From JBDTNQ01 sp039933635 (GTDB lineage: Bacteria; Acidobacteriota; Vicinamibacteria; Vicinamibacterales; SCN-69-37): a stretch of 28,500 nucleotides of DNA. A program made the position numbers and the translations under genes. The first letter of the stretch is position 1; each line of letters starts with the position of its first letter. The stretch is from NCBI GenBank assembly GCA_039933635.1, contig JBDTNQ010000051.1, forward strand, positions 1 to 28,500. Direction: 5' to 3'. The notes under the pieces are model-generated. The model saw nothing but the letters and a program-made list of their open reading frames with translations, did no database searches and was not told where the DNA came from. Positions 7,764 through 14,262 of this stretch are shown here, piece by piece.

Positions 7764-8684
7764 TCAGCGGTTGCCGAGGGGCCTGGCGGGCAACGTCTGC
7801 AGGAACGCCCACAGCGCGTGCGCGTCGTCATCGCTCATGCCGGCAAACTGCTGCCAGGGCATCACGATGGACAGGTCGGTGCCATCCGGGCGCTTGCCGT
7901 GGCGGAAGGCGTTGGAGAACTGCTCGAAGGTCCAGCCCTTGAGCCCGGTCGCATCCGGCGTGAGATTGCGGGCCGGTGGCCAGGCCGGGTCGCCTCCGGG
8001 AATCTTGCCCCCGGAGTAGGTCGGGCCGTGACAGCCGCTGCACGTGCCCGACAGGACCTCGCCCCACGCGGCGGTCACGCTTGGTGCCGCGGAAGGGGGC
8101 CGCTTCAAGTGATCGATCTCATCGAACGCAAACTTCATCTGATGCGCGACGACGAGGGCGCGGCCCACGGGTCCCAGGCGAATGCCGCGGTTCTCGCGAT
8201 CCACCGGCGGCATGGACTTGATGTAGGCAATGATCGCGCTCACGTCTCCATCGCTGAAGTTGACGTAGTCCGCGCTGGGCATCAGGAACAGCCGGCGGCC
8301 GTCGGGCGCGACGCCGTGCCGAATCGCGCGCAGCCAGTCCGACGTCAGGAAATCCTTCGTCACCGACCCAGCGCCGGCTGTGAGGTTCGGAGCCCAGAGC
8401 GTGCCGATCATCGGCGCATCGACGGGAGCGCTGCCGCCGAAATCCGCGCCGTGACACACATTGCATCCCACGACGTGATCGACCAGATACTTGCCGCGGC
8501 CGATCGCCACCGCATCCCCTTCGGGGATGGCAATTTCGGCAACCGACACAGGGACGGTGACGGTCTTCGCCAACATCCGATTGCTCGCGATGACCAGCAC
8601 AATGGCAATGATGCCGACAAGCACGACAATCGAGCCCAGGGCCCACCCAGCAATCTTCACCAGCTTCCGCGCCGTTCCGGCCAT
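7764..8684 (-). CDS. Membrane-anchored dihaem cytochrome c
   Basis: This 306-residue protein is predicted to carry electrons at the outer face of the cytoplasmic membrane. A single N-terminal hydrophobic helix (about residues 13-33, after a Lys/Arg-containing start) acts as signal anchor. Two haem c binding sites follow, CNVCH at 74-78 and CSGCH at 215-219, each in its own cytochrome c domain. Likely distal Met ligands are Met135 (FLMPSADY) and Met275 (IVMPWQQF). Domain layout resembles the cytochrome subunits of membrane-bound alcohol or aldehyde dehydrogenases, but no dehydrogenase is adjacent, so the redox partner is unknown. The ATG at 8682-8684 is chosen over an upstream TTG because GAGGAG lies about 8 bases before it. 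The leader upstream holds a strong nested hairpin (8709-8747). Confidence 0.9.
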   Translation of the reverse strand: MAGTARKLVKIAGWALGSIVVLVGIIAIVLVIASNRMLAKTVTVPVSVAEIAIPEGDAVAIGRGKYLVDHVVGCNVCHGADFGGSAPVDAPMIGTLWAPNLTAGAGSVTKDFLTSDWLRAIRHGVAPDGRRLFLMPSADYVNFSDGDVSAIIAYIKSMPPVDRENRGIRLGPVGRALVVAHQMKFAFDEIDHLKRPPSAAPSVTAAWGEVLSGTCSGCHGPTYSGGKIPGGDPAWPPARNLTPDATGLKGWTFEQFSNAFRHGKRPDGTDLSIVMPWQQFAGMSDDDAHALWAFLQTLPARPLGNR

Positions 8685-8708
8685 CGGACTTCTCCTCAAG
8701 GAAATAGG

Positions 8709-8747
8709 CGTCTGAATGCCCGGATGACGCCCCGGGCACGGCAGACG
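8709..8747 (-). other. Nested hairpin in the leader of the cytochrome c gene
   Basis: Outer arms CGTCTG (8709-8714) and CAGACG (8742-8747) enclose inner arms TGCCCGG (8717-8723) and CCGGGCA (8732-8738), leaving an 8-base loop. It forms 13 base pairs with a small asymmetric internal loop and ends 12 bases before the GAGGAG ribosome binding site of the cytochrome gene. It could be a terminator for upstream transcription, although there is no clear U-run, or an mRNA leader structure. Confidence 0.5.
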
Positions 8748-8760
8748 TTAACAGGTTTTT

Positions 8761-8806
8761 GCCCTGGACCCGGGTCAGTGGAGCCCTGGACCCTCAGGTC
8801 CAGGGC
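8761..8806. repeat. Perfect 10-bp hairpin plus direct copy of one arm
   Basis: GCCCTGGACC occurs at 8761-8770 and again at 8783-8792. The second copy pairs with GGTCCAGGGC at 8797-8806 across the 4-base loop CTCA, giving a perfect 10-bp stem. Bases 8767-8776 are also a perfect palindrome (GACCCGGGTC). The element starts 9 bases beyond the methyltransferase stop codon on the reverse strand. It lacks a T-run on that strand, so it would be an atypical terminator. Confidence 0.6.
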
Positions 8807-8815
8807 ATCGTTGCC

Positions 8816-9589
8816 TTACCGCTTGCGCGCGCGAATCAGCCAGACGTCCGCATCCGGCGACCACGGCGCGTCTCTGTAGCTGCCGGCGAGCGCGTCGACG
8901 CGGAAGCCCGCACTTTCGAGGCGGTCACAGATCTCCGGCGCCGTCAGCGTCCTGAACGTGAGCGAGAACGTGTGCCGGCGGCTCACGCGGCCGTGCCGCT
9001 CGATGAACTCCTCGTCGAAGATCGTCAACCGCTTGCGGCGATCCTGACGCACGGACTCGATGAGCGTCACCGTTCCGCCACCAGGGCCCCTGCCTTTCAA
9101 GCTGATCTTCCGGCTGTACTCGGCCCAGGAGGTCAAATCCGGCACCAGATCGACGCCAAGCAGCCCGCCTTTGCGCAGCACACGCGCCACGTCCGCCAGT
9201 GTCTTCCGCAGGTCCGCTTCCCTCAGGAGGGACTGCAGAAGCCCGTAAGGGGCCATCACCATGCCAAAGGATCGATTGGGAAAGGGCAACTGGCGGATGT
9301 CGCCACGCACGATCGCGGGCCGGCTGTCACGACGCGCGCGGCGGGCGCGATCCCTCGCGCGCATGAGCATGGGTGCGGAGCGATCGATGCCGACGATGGA
9401 AACGCCGGTGCGGGCCATGGGCATCAGCAACCGGCCCGTGCCGCAGCCCAGCTCGAGCGTCCTCGCGGCCTCATGACGAACGAGACGCCGCCAGTACTCC
9501 ACGTCACGCCGGCCGAGCGTCCGCGCGTTTTCCCAGTCGTAGAAGGGCGCGTATTCGTCCCAGCCCGTCCAGCCTTCAGACTTCGTCAT
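8816..9589 (-). CDS. Class I SAM-dependent methyltransferase
   Basis: The 257-residue protein has a Rossmann-type methyltransferase core. Motif I is LELGCGTGRLLMPMA near residues 43-57, followed by an acidic SAM-ribose residue in IVGIDRSAPML, the GDIRQLPF segment, and the post-core ADVARVLRKGGLLGVDLVP. The N-terminus (YAPFYDWENA) is typical of small-molecule methyltransferases related to the Methyltransf_11/25 groups. The C-terminal half has an inserted beta-rich cap (FIERHGRVSRRHTFSLTFRTLT) that would contact the acceptor. The ATG at 9587-9589 lies 14 bases after the stop of the membrane protein gene on the same strand, so the two are likely co-expressed. The acceptor cannot be inferred. Confidence 0.85.
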   Translation of the reverse strand: MTKSEGWTGWDEYAPFYDWENARTLGRRDVEYWRRLVRHEAARTLELGCGTGRLLMPMARTGVSIVGIDRSAPMLMRARDRARRARRDSRPAIVRGDIRQLPFPNRSFGMVMAPYGLLQSLLREADLRKTLADVARVLRKGGLLGVDLVPDLTSWAEYSRKISLKGRGPGGGTVTLIESVRQDRRKRLTIFDEEFIERHGRVSRRHTFSLTFRTLTAPEICDRLESAGFRVDALAGSYRDAPWSPDADVWLIRARKR

Positions 9590-9603
9590 GCGCGCGGCTG
9601 GTC

Positions 9604-10356
9604 CTAGTCGACCGCCCACTCGCCCGGCAGAATCGGCCGGGTGCGCGGGAGCAGACCCCGGCGGGCGAGGTTGCCGACCCAGGCGAGAATGCCGATGAAG
9701 ATGACGAGCTTCGCCACGTCGGCCGTTCGCGAGTGCGGCAGCGCCTTCCACAGAAACCACAGAATCGGCTGCGCAATGCAGACGGCCCAGACCGAGCCGT
9801 AGAAGTACCGGCGCTCGCGGCCTTCGCCCTTCGTCGAGGACTTGACGCGCGGCAGCTGTCCGAAGGCGCCGAGCAGCCAGATTGTCACCGCGATCGGAAA
9901 GTACCCGGCATCGTAGATGGCGCGGATGCGCCACGTGCCGTGGATGAGCGCGTCGACGAGCCCCGCGATGTTGAGGAGTGCGTAGCTCACGACCTCGCTC
10001 CAGGCGAGCGTGTAGCAGATGCGGCGATACAGCGGATTCGGGCGATCTTCCTCGAAACGGAGGATGTAGGGCGAGGGCTCGACGCCAGGCAACTTCCCAT
10101 ACCAGCCCGCGAGGCCCGTGCCCGCCAGCACGGCCACCAGCCACAGCATCATCGGCCGGTCCGGCCCGTGCGCGAACAGATTGAAGGTGATGGGGCCCGG
10201 CGCGATGAAGAAGACCCAGATCCAGATGGGCCAATGGGCCAGGCGATAGCGCGGCTTGTTGAACGCGCGAAACTGACGATCGGTCGCCAGCTCAACACGC
10301 TCGGCGTGCCCATGCTGACGCTTATAGGACGGCGGAAGGATCTGGCGCACGAGCAC
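9604..10356 (-). CDS. Unrecognised multi-pass membrane protein
   Basis: I do not recognise this 250-residue protein. It has about five to six hydrophobic segments (near residues 42-60, 70-85, 117-137, 150-166, 187-202 and 213-229), separated by charged loops such as FEEDRPNPLYRR. It ends in a basic/Pro-rich tail RRGLLPRTRPILPGEW. The start given is GTG (10354-10356), the first in frame; an internal start is possible because the first 35 residues are polar. It lies 14 bases upstream of the methyltransferase on the same strand and is divergent from the MFS gene. Composition and codon use look like its neighbours, so it is probably a real gene of unknown function. Confidence 0.7.
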   Translation of the reverse strand: MLVRQILPPSYKRQHGHAERVELATDRQFRAFNKPRYRLAHWPIWIWVFFIAPGPITFNLFAHGPDRPMMLWLVAVLAGTGLAGWYGKLPGVEPSPYILRFEEDRPNPLYRRICYTLAWSEVVSYALLNIAGLVDALIHGTWRIRAIYDAGYFPIAVTIWLLGAFGQLPRVKSSTKGEGRERRYFYGSVWAVCIAQPILWFLWKALPHSRTADVAKLVIFIGILAWVGNLARRGLLPRTRPILPGEWAVD

Positions 10357-10418
10357 CCATTGTAGACGGACTGTTCGGGTTGGGCCGGTCCGCCGGGTCC
10401 GTCGGGTACGATAGGGCG

Positions 10419-11627
10419 GTGAACGCGAAGTCTCAGGCGGCGGGACCGGCTGCGCCGCCGCACGCGTCGTTGGTGCCCGTCTTCCTCATCGTCCTGGTCG
10501 ACGTCTTCGGGTTGACCCTCGTCATCCCGCTGCTGGCCATCTACGCCGAGACCTTCCACGCTTCGCCGCTGCAGGCCACGATGCTGGTCTCGGTGTACGC
10601 GGCCTGCCAGCTGGTGTCTGGTCCGCTCCTTGGGCAGGCGTCGGATCGGACGGGCCGGAAGCCGATGCTGATCCTCAGCCAGATCGGCACGTTCATCGGC
10701 TTCATCATCCTTGCCAAGGCGTCCGCGCTCTGGATGATCTACCTGTCGCGCGTGATCGATGGCTCGACGGCGGGCAACCTGTCGCTGGCGCAGGCCTACA
10801 TCGCGGACAATACCGCGCCCGAGGACCGCGCGAAGAAATTCGGTCTCATCGGGATTGCCTTCGGCCTCGGGTTCTTCGTGGGGCCGGCGGTCACCGGCTA
10901 CCTGTCGGCGCGATACGGGCTCACGGCACCGATCTATCTGGCGGCCGTCATGTCGGCCACGAGCATTCTGGCCACCACGTTCCTCCTCAAGGGGGGGCGG
11001 CCGACGACGTCGCTCGCGCACCGGCGGGCGGCGCTCGACTGGAGGACCTACGCGCATTACTTCGGCAGGCCTGAGTTGCGCGCGCGGCTGCTGCAGTTCC
11101 TGTTCTTCATGCTCTCGTTTTCGACGTTCATTTCGGGGTTCGCGCTGTTCGCCGAGCGGCGATTCGTGTGGCAGGGCCACCCGTTCGGTCCACGCGAGAT
11201 TGGCTACGTGTTCGGCTACGTCGGTTTTCTGGGCATCCTGCTGCAGGGCGGCTTCATCGGCCGGCTCGTCAAGACATTCGGCGAGTCGTCGCTCGCCGTG
11301 GTGGGATTCGCGTCCCTGGTGGTGGGCTACCTCGGGCTCGGTGTCGCCGGGTCCATCGCGGCGCTGCTCGTCGTGTCGACCATCTCGTCGTTCGGCAACG
11401 GCGTGCTGCGCCCGGCGCTCACCAGTCTCATCACGCAGCAGGCGGGCCCCCACGAACAGGGCGTCGTGCTGGGGCTGACGCAATCGATGACCTCGCTGGC
11501 CTCAATTGTCGCGCCCATCATCACGGGCCTGCTGATCGAGCATTCGTATTTGATGGCCTGGGCCGCGATGGCCGCGACACTCGCGGGCGTCGGCGCGGTG
11601 CTCACGCGCGGCCATCAGCGGGTCTAA
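10419..11627 (+). CDS. Major facilitator superfamily transporter (TCR/Tet-like drug:H+ antiporter)
   Basis: This is a 402-residue inner-membrane transporter with about 12 predicted helices. The first helix (VFLIVLVDVFGLTLVIPLLAIY) is followed by MFS motif A in the loop between helices 2 and 3 (GPLLGQASDRTGRKPM, about residues 68-83). The segment LSRVIDGSTAGNLSLAQAYIAD and the antiporter-like GLGFFVGPAVTGYL match the tetracycline-type efflux subgroup. Substrate cannot be assigned from sequence. The chosen start is GTG at 10419; the frame is open from a TTG at 10380, but those 13 residues are not typical. A TACGAT box at 10407-10412 lies so close that the mRNA could be nearly leaderless. The stop codon forms part of the left arm of a downstream hairpin repeat. 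Confidence 0.88.
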   Translation: MNAKSQAAGPAAPPHASLVPVFLIVLVDVFGLTLVIPLLAIYAETFHASPLQATMLVSVYAACQLVSGPLLGQASDRTGRKPMLILSQIGTFIGFIILAKASALWMIYLSRVIDGSTAGNLSLAQAYIADNTAPEDRAKKFGLIGIAFGLGFFVGPAVTGYLSARYGLTAPIYLAAVMSATSILATTFLLKGGRPTTSLAHRRAALDWRTYAHYFGRPELRARLLQFLFFMLSFSTFISGFALFAERRFVWQGHPFGPREIGYVFGYVGFLGILLQGGFIGRLVKTFGESSLAVVGFASLVVGYLGLGVAGSIAALLVVSTISSFGNGVLRPALTSLITQQAGPHEQGVVLGLTQSMTSLASIVAPIITGLLIEHSYLMAWAAMAATLAGVGAVLTRGHQRV

Positions 11628-11693
11628 GAGACGGGGTGTGGCACTTCAACACCCGGTCTCTTAAGTCTCCGAACATCTACACCCGGTCTCTTT
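11625..11693. repeat. REP-like hairpin with a second copy of the right arm
   Basis: TAAGAGACGGGGTGT (11625-11639, including the MFS stop codon) pairs with ACACCCGGTCTCTTA (11649-11663), a 15-base stem with one mismatch and a 9-base loop. Thirty bases later ACACCCGGTCTCTTT (11679-11693) repeats the right arm. The element fills most of the gap between two convergent genes, a common site for REP/REPIN-type repeats. It could act as a bidirectional transcription stop, but has no T-run. I saw no other copy in this window. Confidence 0.65.
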
Positions 11694-11727
11694 AGTCAGC
11701 ACATCGAGGGGTCCGCGGCACGCAGAC

Positions 11728-12153
11728 TTATTCGTCCGGGGCCCAGCCGGCCTTCGTGGGGCGGGTCACCGATCGATTCTCGTGCTCCTGCATCTCGATT
11801 TCGAGTCGTTCCTCGCGGATGTCGAGGCGCAGCCGGCCGAATAGGCTCATGTAGGCGTTGGCGATCCAGACGAGTGCGAACAGCGCGAGGACGTAGCCGC
11901 GCCAGTCCGGATAGAGCAGGTGGTAGCCCGTCATCCAGAGCGTCAGCGCCGTGACGTAGTGGCTGAAACAGTACTCGCAGGTGAAGAGGTAGAAGAACTT
12001 GCGCTCGACGAGCCGGCGACAGGCCTTGCTGCGCTTGACGCAGAACTCGCGCGGCTCGCGAAACACTTCCTCGTGCGTCACCGTCCACGCCACGCAGGCA
12101 ATCGGCAGGGCGATGAGGAACAGCAGGGCGGATTGGGTCCCCAGCGGTGGCAT
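11728..12153 (-). CDS. Small membrane protein with paired cysteines
   Basis: The 141-residue product has an N-terminal hydrophobic helix (SALLFLIALPIACVAWTV). A Cys/Arg/Lys-rich segment follows (EFCVKRSKACRRL), then FTCEYCFSHYVTALTLWMTG, a second helix, and a third near YVLALFALVWIANAYMSLFG. The tail is charged and helical. A CxxC set just before a membrane helix faintly resembles DUF1360-type membrane proteins, but I would not assign the family firmly. The ATG at 12151-12153 is used because the longer open frame runs antisense into the start of the glycosyltransferase at 12281. The gene is convergent with the MFS gene and divergent from the glycosyltransferase. The four cysteines could bind metal or form disulfides. 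Confidence 0.7.
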   Translation of the reverse strand: MPPLGTQSALLFLIALPIACVAWTVTHEEVFREPREFCVKRSKACRRLVERKFFYLFTCEYCFSHYVTALTLWMTGYHLLYPDWRGYVLALFALVWIANAYMSLFGRLRLDIREERLEIEMQEHENRSVTRPTKAGWAPDE

Positions 12154-12241
12154 TCGGGGCAACTCTAGAACGAGGCCCGGGGTTCCGCAATCCCGGACCA
12201 CTCGCGCGTCGTGGCCGACGGGCGCGGGCGGGTGAAGCGGA

Positions 12242-12247
12242 TACACT
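12242..12247 (+). promoter_or_regulatory. Possible -10 element for the first glycosyltransferase
   Basis: TACACT lies 33 bases before the ATG at 12281. The decayed copy of this gene has TAGACT (14091-14096) 32 bases before its ATG. The near-identical spacing is the main support; no good -35 hexamer is visible, so this is a weak call. Confidence 0.3.
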
Positions 12248-12280
12248 CGTGGGACCCGGTTTGCCGGGCTCTCGCAACCG

Positions 12281-13498
12281 ATGCGCATCCTGCTACTTTC
12301 ATTCGAGTATCCGCCGGAAACCGGTTTTGGCGGCATCGGGACCTACACGTGGTACCAGGCCCGCGCGCTCGCGAAACTCGGACACACCGTCCATGTGCTG
12401 GCTGGCGCGGGTGCCGCCACCCGGATCCGCACGACCGAACAGGACGGTGTGACCGTCCATCGTTTCCGGGCGTCCGGCCCGTTGATGCGCGTGTTCGGGC
12501 TGTTCGGCCTCCGGCGGATGTTCTGGACGCAGAACCGGCTCGAGAACGGCTGGTCGATGTTTCGCGGCTTCCGTGCCCTGGTCGATCGCGAAGGCTACGA
12601 CGTCATCGAGATGCCCGAGTGTGGCGCCGAGGGCTGGGTGCTCAACCACCTGTCCGGTGCCAACACCGTCGTCAGATTCCACTCCCCTGCCCGCCTGATC
12701 ATGGACACGTACGACGTGTCCAGGGCCGATGTCGTGGCGTGCGGGGCAGTGGAGCACCTGGCCATGTCGGGCGCCCGCGGGTTCACGTCGTGCTCGCGGT
12801 TTCTTGCGGACGAAGTGCGGACTCGGCTGGGGATCCGCAAATCCATCGAAGTGATTGCGAACGGGATCGATCTCGACCTGTTCGATCGCGAACCGCAGAT
12901 CGACGTGCGCCAGAAATTCGGCGTGCCGCCTGGACGGCCGCTCGTGCTGTTCACGGGCCGGATGGAGCCCCGAAAGGGAATCGAGTTGTGTCCGGAGATC
13001 GTGGGCACGATTCTCGAGCGACACGCCGTGGCGTTCGCGTTCGCGGGTCGCGATCTGTTCGGCTACATGAAGAACACGCTCCTGCCGCAGGTACAGGCTC
13101 GAACCCTGCGCGGATCGATTCACTATCTGGGGGAGCTCGACCTCAGCACCGTGCGGTCCTGTGTGCGACAAGCCGACGTGTTCTTCCTGCCAAGCCTGTG
13201 GGAGAACTGCCCGTACTCGTGCATCGAAGCGATGGCCGCCGGCCGTGCCATCGTGTGCTCGGATCAAGGCGGCATGCCCGAGCTCGTCGAGCACGAGGTC
13301 AGCGGACTGCTGGCGCACAGCGGGAACGCCGCGTCCTATGTCGCGCAGCTCGAGCGGGTGCTCGAAGACGCCGGACTGCGTGAGCGCCTCGGCGCGGCGG
13401 CGCGGCGTTCCGTTGAGACGTCGTTGACGGACGTCCACATCGCGGAACGATCGGTGGCCTACTACCGGTCGCGCTTTCCGGCGGCGACGAGGATGTGA
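12281..13498 (+). CDS. Glycosyltransferase family 4 protein
   Basis: This is a 405-residue retaining GT-B glycosyltransferase, expected to act at the cytoplasmic face on a nucleotide-sugar donor and a lipid-linked or other acceptor. The N-terminal Rossmann domain opens MRILLLSFEYPPETGFGGIG, where the Gly-rich GGIG loop contacts substrate. The C-terminal domain begins near LVLFTGRMEPRKGIE (about 221-235). It contains the EX7E pair Glu308 and Glu316 in WENCPYSCIEAMAAG and the donor-site loop DQGGMPELV. Length and motifs are complete. The ATG at 12281 is the first residue of the conserved fold. It reads towards the YjbQ-family gene, 12 bases away. A decayed partial copy of its 5' end lies at 14129-14214. 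Sugar specificity is unknown. Confidence 0.93.
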   Translation: MRILLLSFEYPPETGFGGIGTYTWYQARALAKLGHTVHVLAGAGAATRIRTTEQDGVTVHRFRASGPLMRVFGLFGLRRMFWTQNRLENGWSMFRGFRALVDREGYDVIEMPECGAEGWVLNHLSGANTVVRFHSPARLIMDTYDVSRADVVACGAVEHLAMSGARGFTSCSRFLADEVRTRLGIRKSIEVIANGIDLDLFDREPQIDVRQKFGVPPGRPLVLFTGRMEPRKGIELCPEIVGTILERHAVAFAFAGRDLFGYMKNTLLPQVQARTLRGSIHYLGELDLSTVRSCVRQADVFFLPSLWENCPYSCIEAMAAGRAIVCSDQGGMPELVEHEVSGLLAHSGNAASYVAQLERVLEDAGLRERLGAAARRSVETSLTDVHIAERSVAYYRSRFPAATRM

Positions 13499-13510
13499 AC
13501 GTGCCCGCGA

Positions 13511-13975
13511 CTACGCGGAGCCGACCACGCTGACCACCACTTTCCGTTCCGTCTTCTGCGGCCTCGGGCAGGGGCCATCGAACTCGGCGAAGAAGATCCG
13601 CTGGAATCGGCCGAGGACCAGGTCGCTATCGGAGACGGCGAGGGCCACCGACACCTGGGAGAAGAAGGCCGCAATGATGTGCGCCTTCGCGTTCTCTGGC
13701 TCGTCAGGCTCGCAGTCCTTGCGCCCTGGAATGTGGTCGTGCGTCCACTTCTCTTTCGGAATCTTCGTTTCGATGTACAGGGAGAAATCCCGGAGCAGGT
13801 TCTCCTCGTCTTCGTTCACGATGATGCCCGTTGTCGTGTGAAGGCACTGCACCACCACTTGCCCCACGACCACATTGGAGCGGCGAACAATCTCGCGGAC
13901 ATCGTCTGTGATGTCGACGAACTGAACCGGCTCGGCCGTACGGTAGGTGCAGTAACCAACGTGTCCTAGTGACAT
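13511..13975 (-). CDS. YjbQ/UPF0047 family protein
   Basis: The 154-residue protein belongs to the YjbQ (UPF0047) family. Members have been annotated as secondary thiamine-phosphate synthases on weak evidence, and the physiological role is unsettled. Signatures are QCLHTTTGIIVNEDEENLLRD, given here as CLHTTTGIIVNEDEE, with the conserved His and acidic residues, HIIAAFFSQVSVALAV, and the C-terminal RFQRIFFAEFDGP followed by KVVVSVVG. The ATG at 13973-13975 matches the usual N-terminus (MSLGHVGYCTYRT); the frame is open 20 codons further but without family similarity. It sits antisense between two glycosyltransferases and has no obvious functional link to them. Confidence 0.9.
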   Translation of the reverse strand: MSLGHVGYCTYRTAEPVQFVDITDDVREIVRRSNVVVGQVVVQCLHTTTGIIVNEDEENLLRDFSLYIETKIPKEKWTHDHIPGRKDCEPDEPENAKAHIIAAFFSQVSVALAVSDSDLVLGRFQRIFFAEFDGPCPRPQKTERKVVVSVVGSA

Positions 13976-14128
13976 AGGCGTTCGGAAAGCGACATGGACA
14001 AATCGCCGAAGATGCAATCGCGGGCTCAGGCCCACCTTGACCGGCGAGTGGTCCTGCGCGCGGCGTCAAACGGGCACGCGCGACACGGGCTAGACTCCTC
14101 ACCAGGATTCGAGTCCGATCCGACGCCC

Positions 14129-14214
14129 ATGCGCATCGCGTCCCGTCATTGGAGTATCCCCCCGAAACCGGCTTCCGCGGCATGGGAACAGATACGTGGT
14201 TTCAGGCACGAGAC
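14129..14214 (+). pseudogene. Frameshifted 5' remnant of a GT4 glycosyltransferase
   Basis: This stretch matches the first 87 bases of the glycosyltransferase gene at 12281. Both begin ATGCGCATC. From 14152 to 14214 I count 47 of 63 bases identical to 12304-12366. The remnant is one base shorter near the start, which breaks the frame. Read in the shifted frame, 14152-14214 gives EYPPETGFRGMGTDTWFQARD against EYPPETGFGGIGTYTWYQARA in the intact gene when compared in two halves, 16 of 21 residues equal. Similarity stops abruptly after 14214, and the next 48 bases lead into the start of the second glycosyltransferase. The rest of this copy is absent, so a deletion or rearrangement removed it. 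Confidence 0.75.
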
Positions 14215-14262
14215 GCTTCCCCCGGAGCCTCTGGTCTTCGCTCCAGGACCTGAGCGCGCACG

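Noticed and set aside
8783..8806. Rho-independent terminator for the methyltransferase gene
   Set aside because: The stem is strong, but on the reverse strand it is not followed by a T-run; kept as a repeat/hairpin only.
7818..8879. 353-codon open frame on the + strand
   Set aside because: It lies antisense to the cytochrome c gene, whose haem motifs are clear, and its translation is low-complexity Arg/His/Asp-rich shadow sequence.
12299..13438. 379-codon open frame antisense to the first glycosyltransferase
   Set aside because: The sense strand has full GT4 motifs; the antisense translation has no recognisable domain, as expected for high-GC shadow frames.
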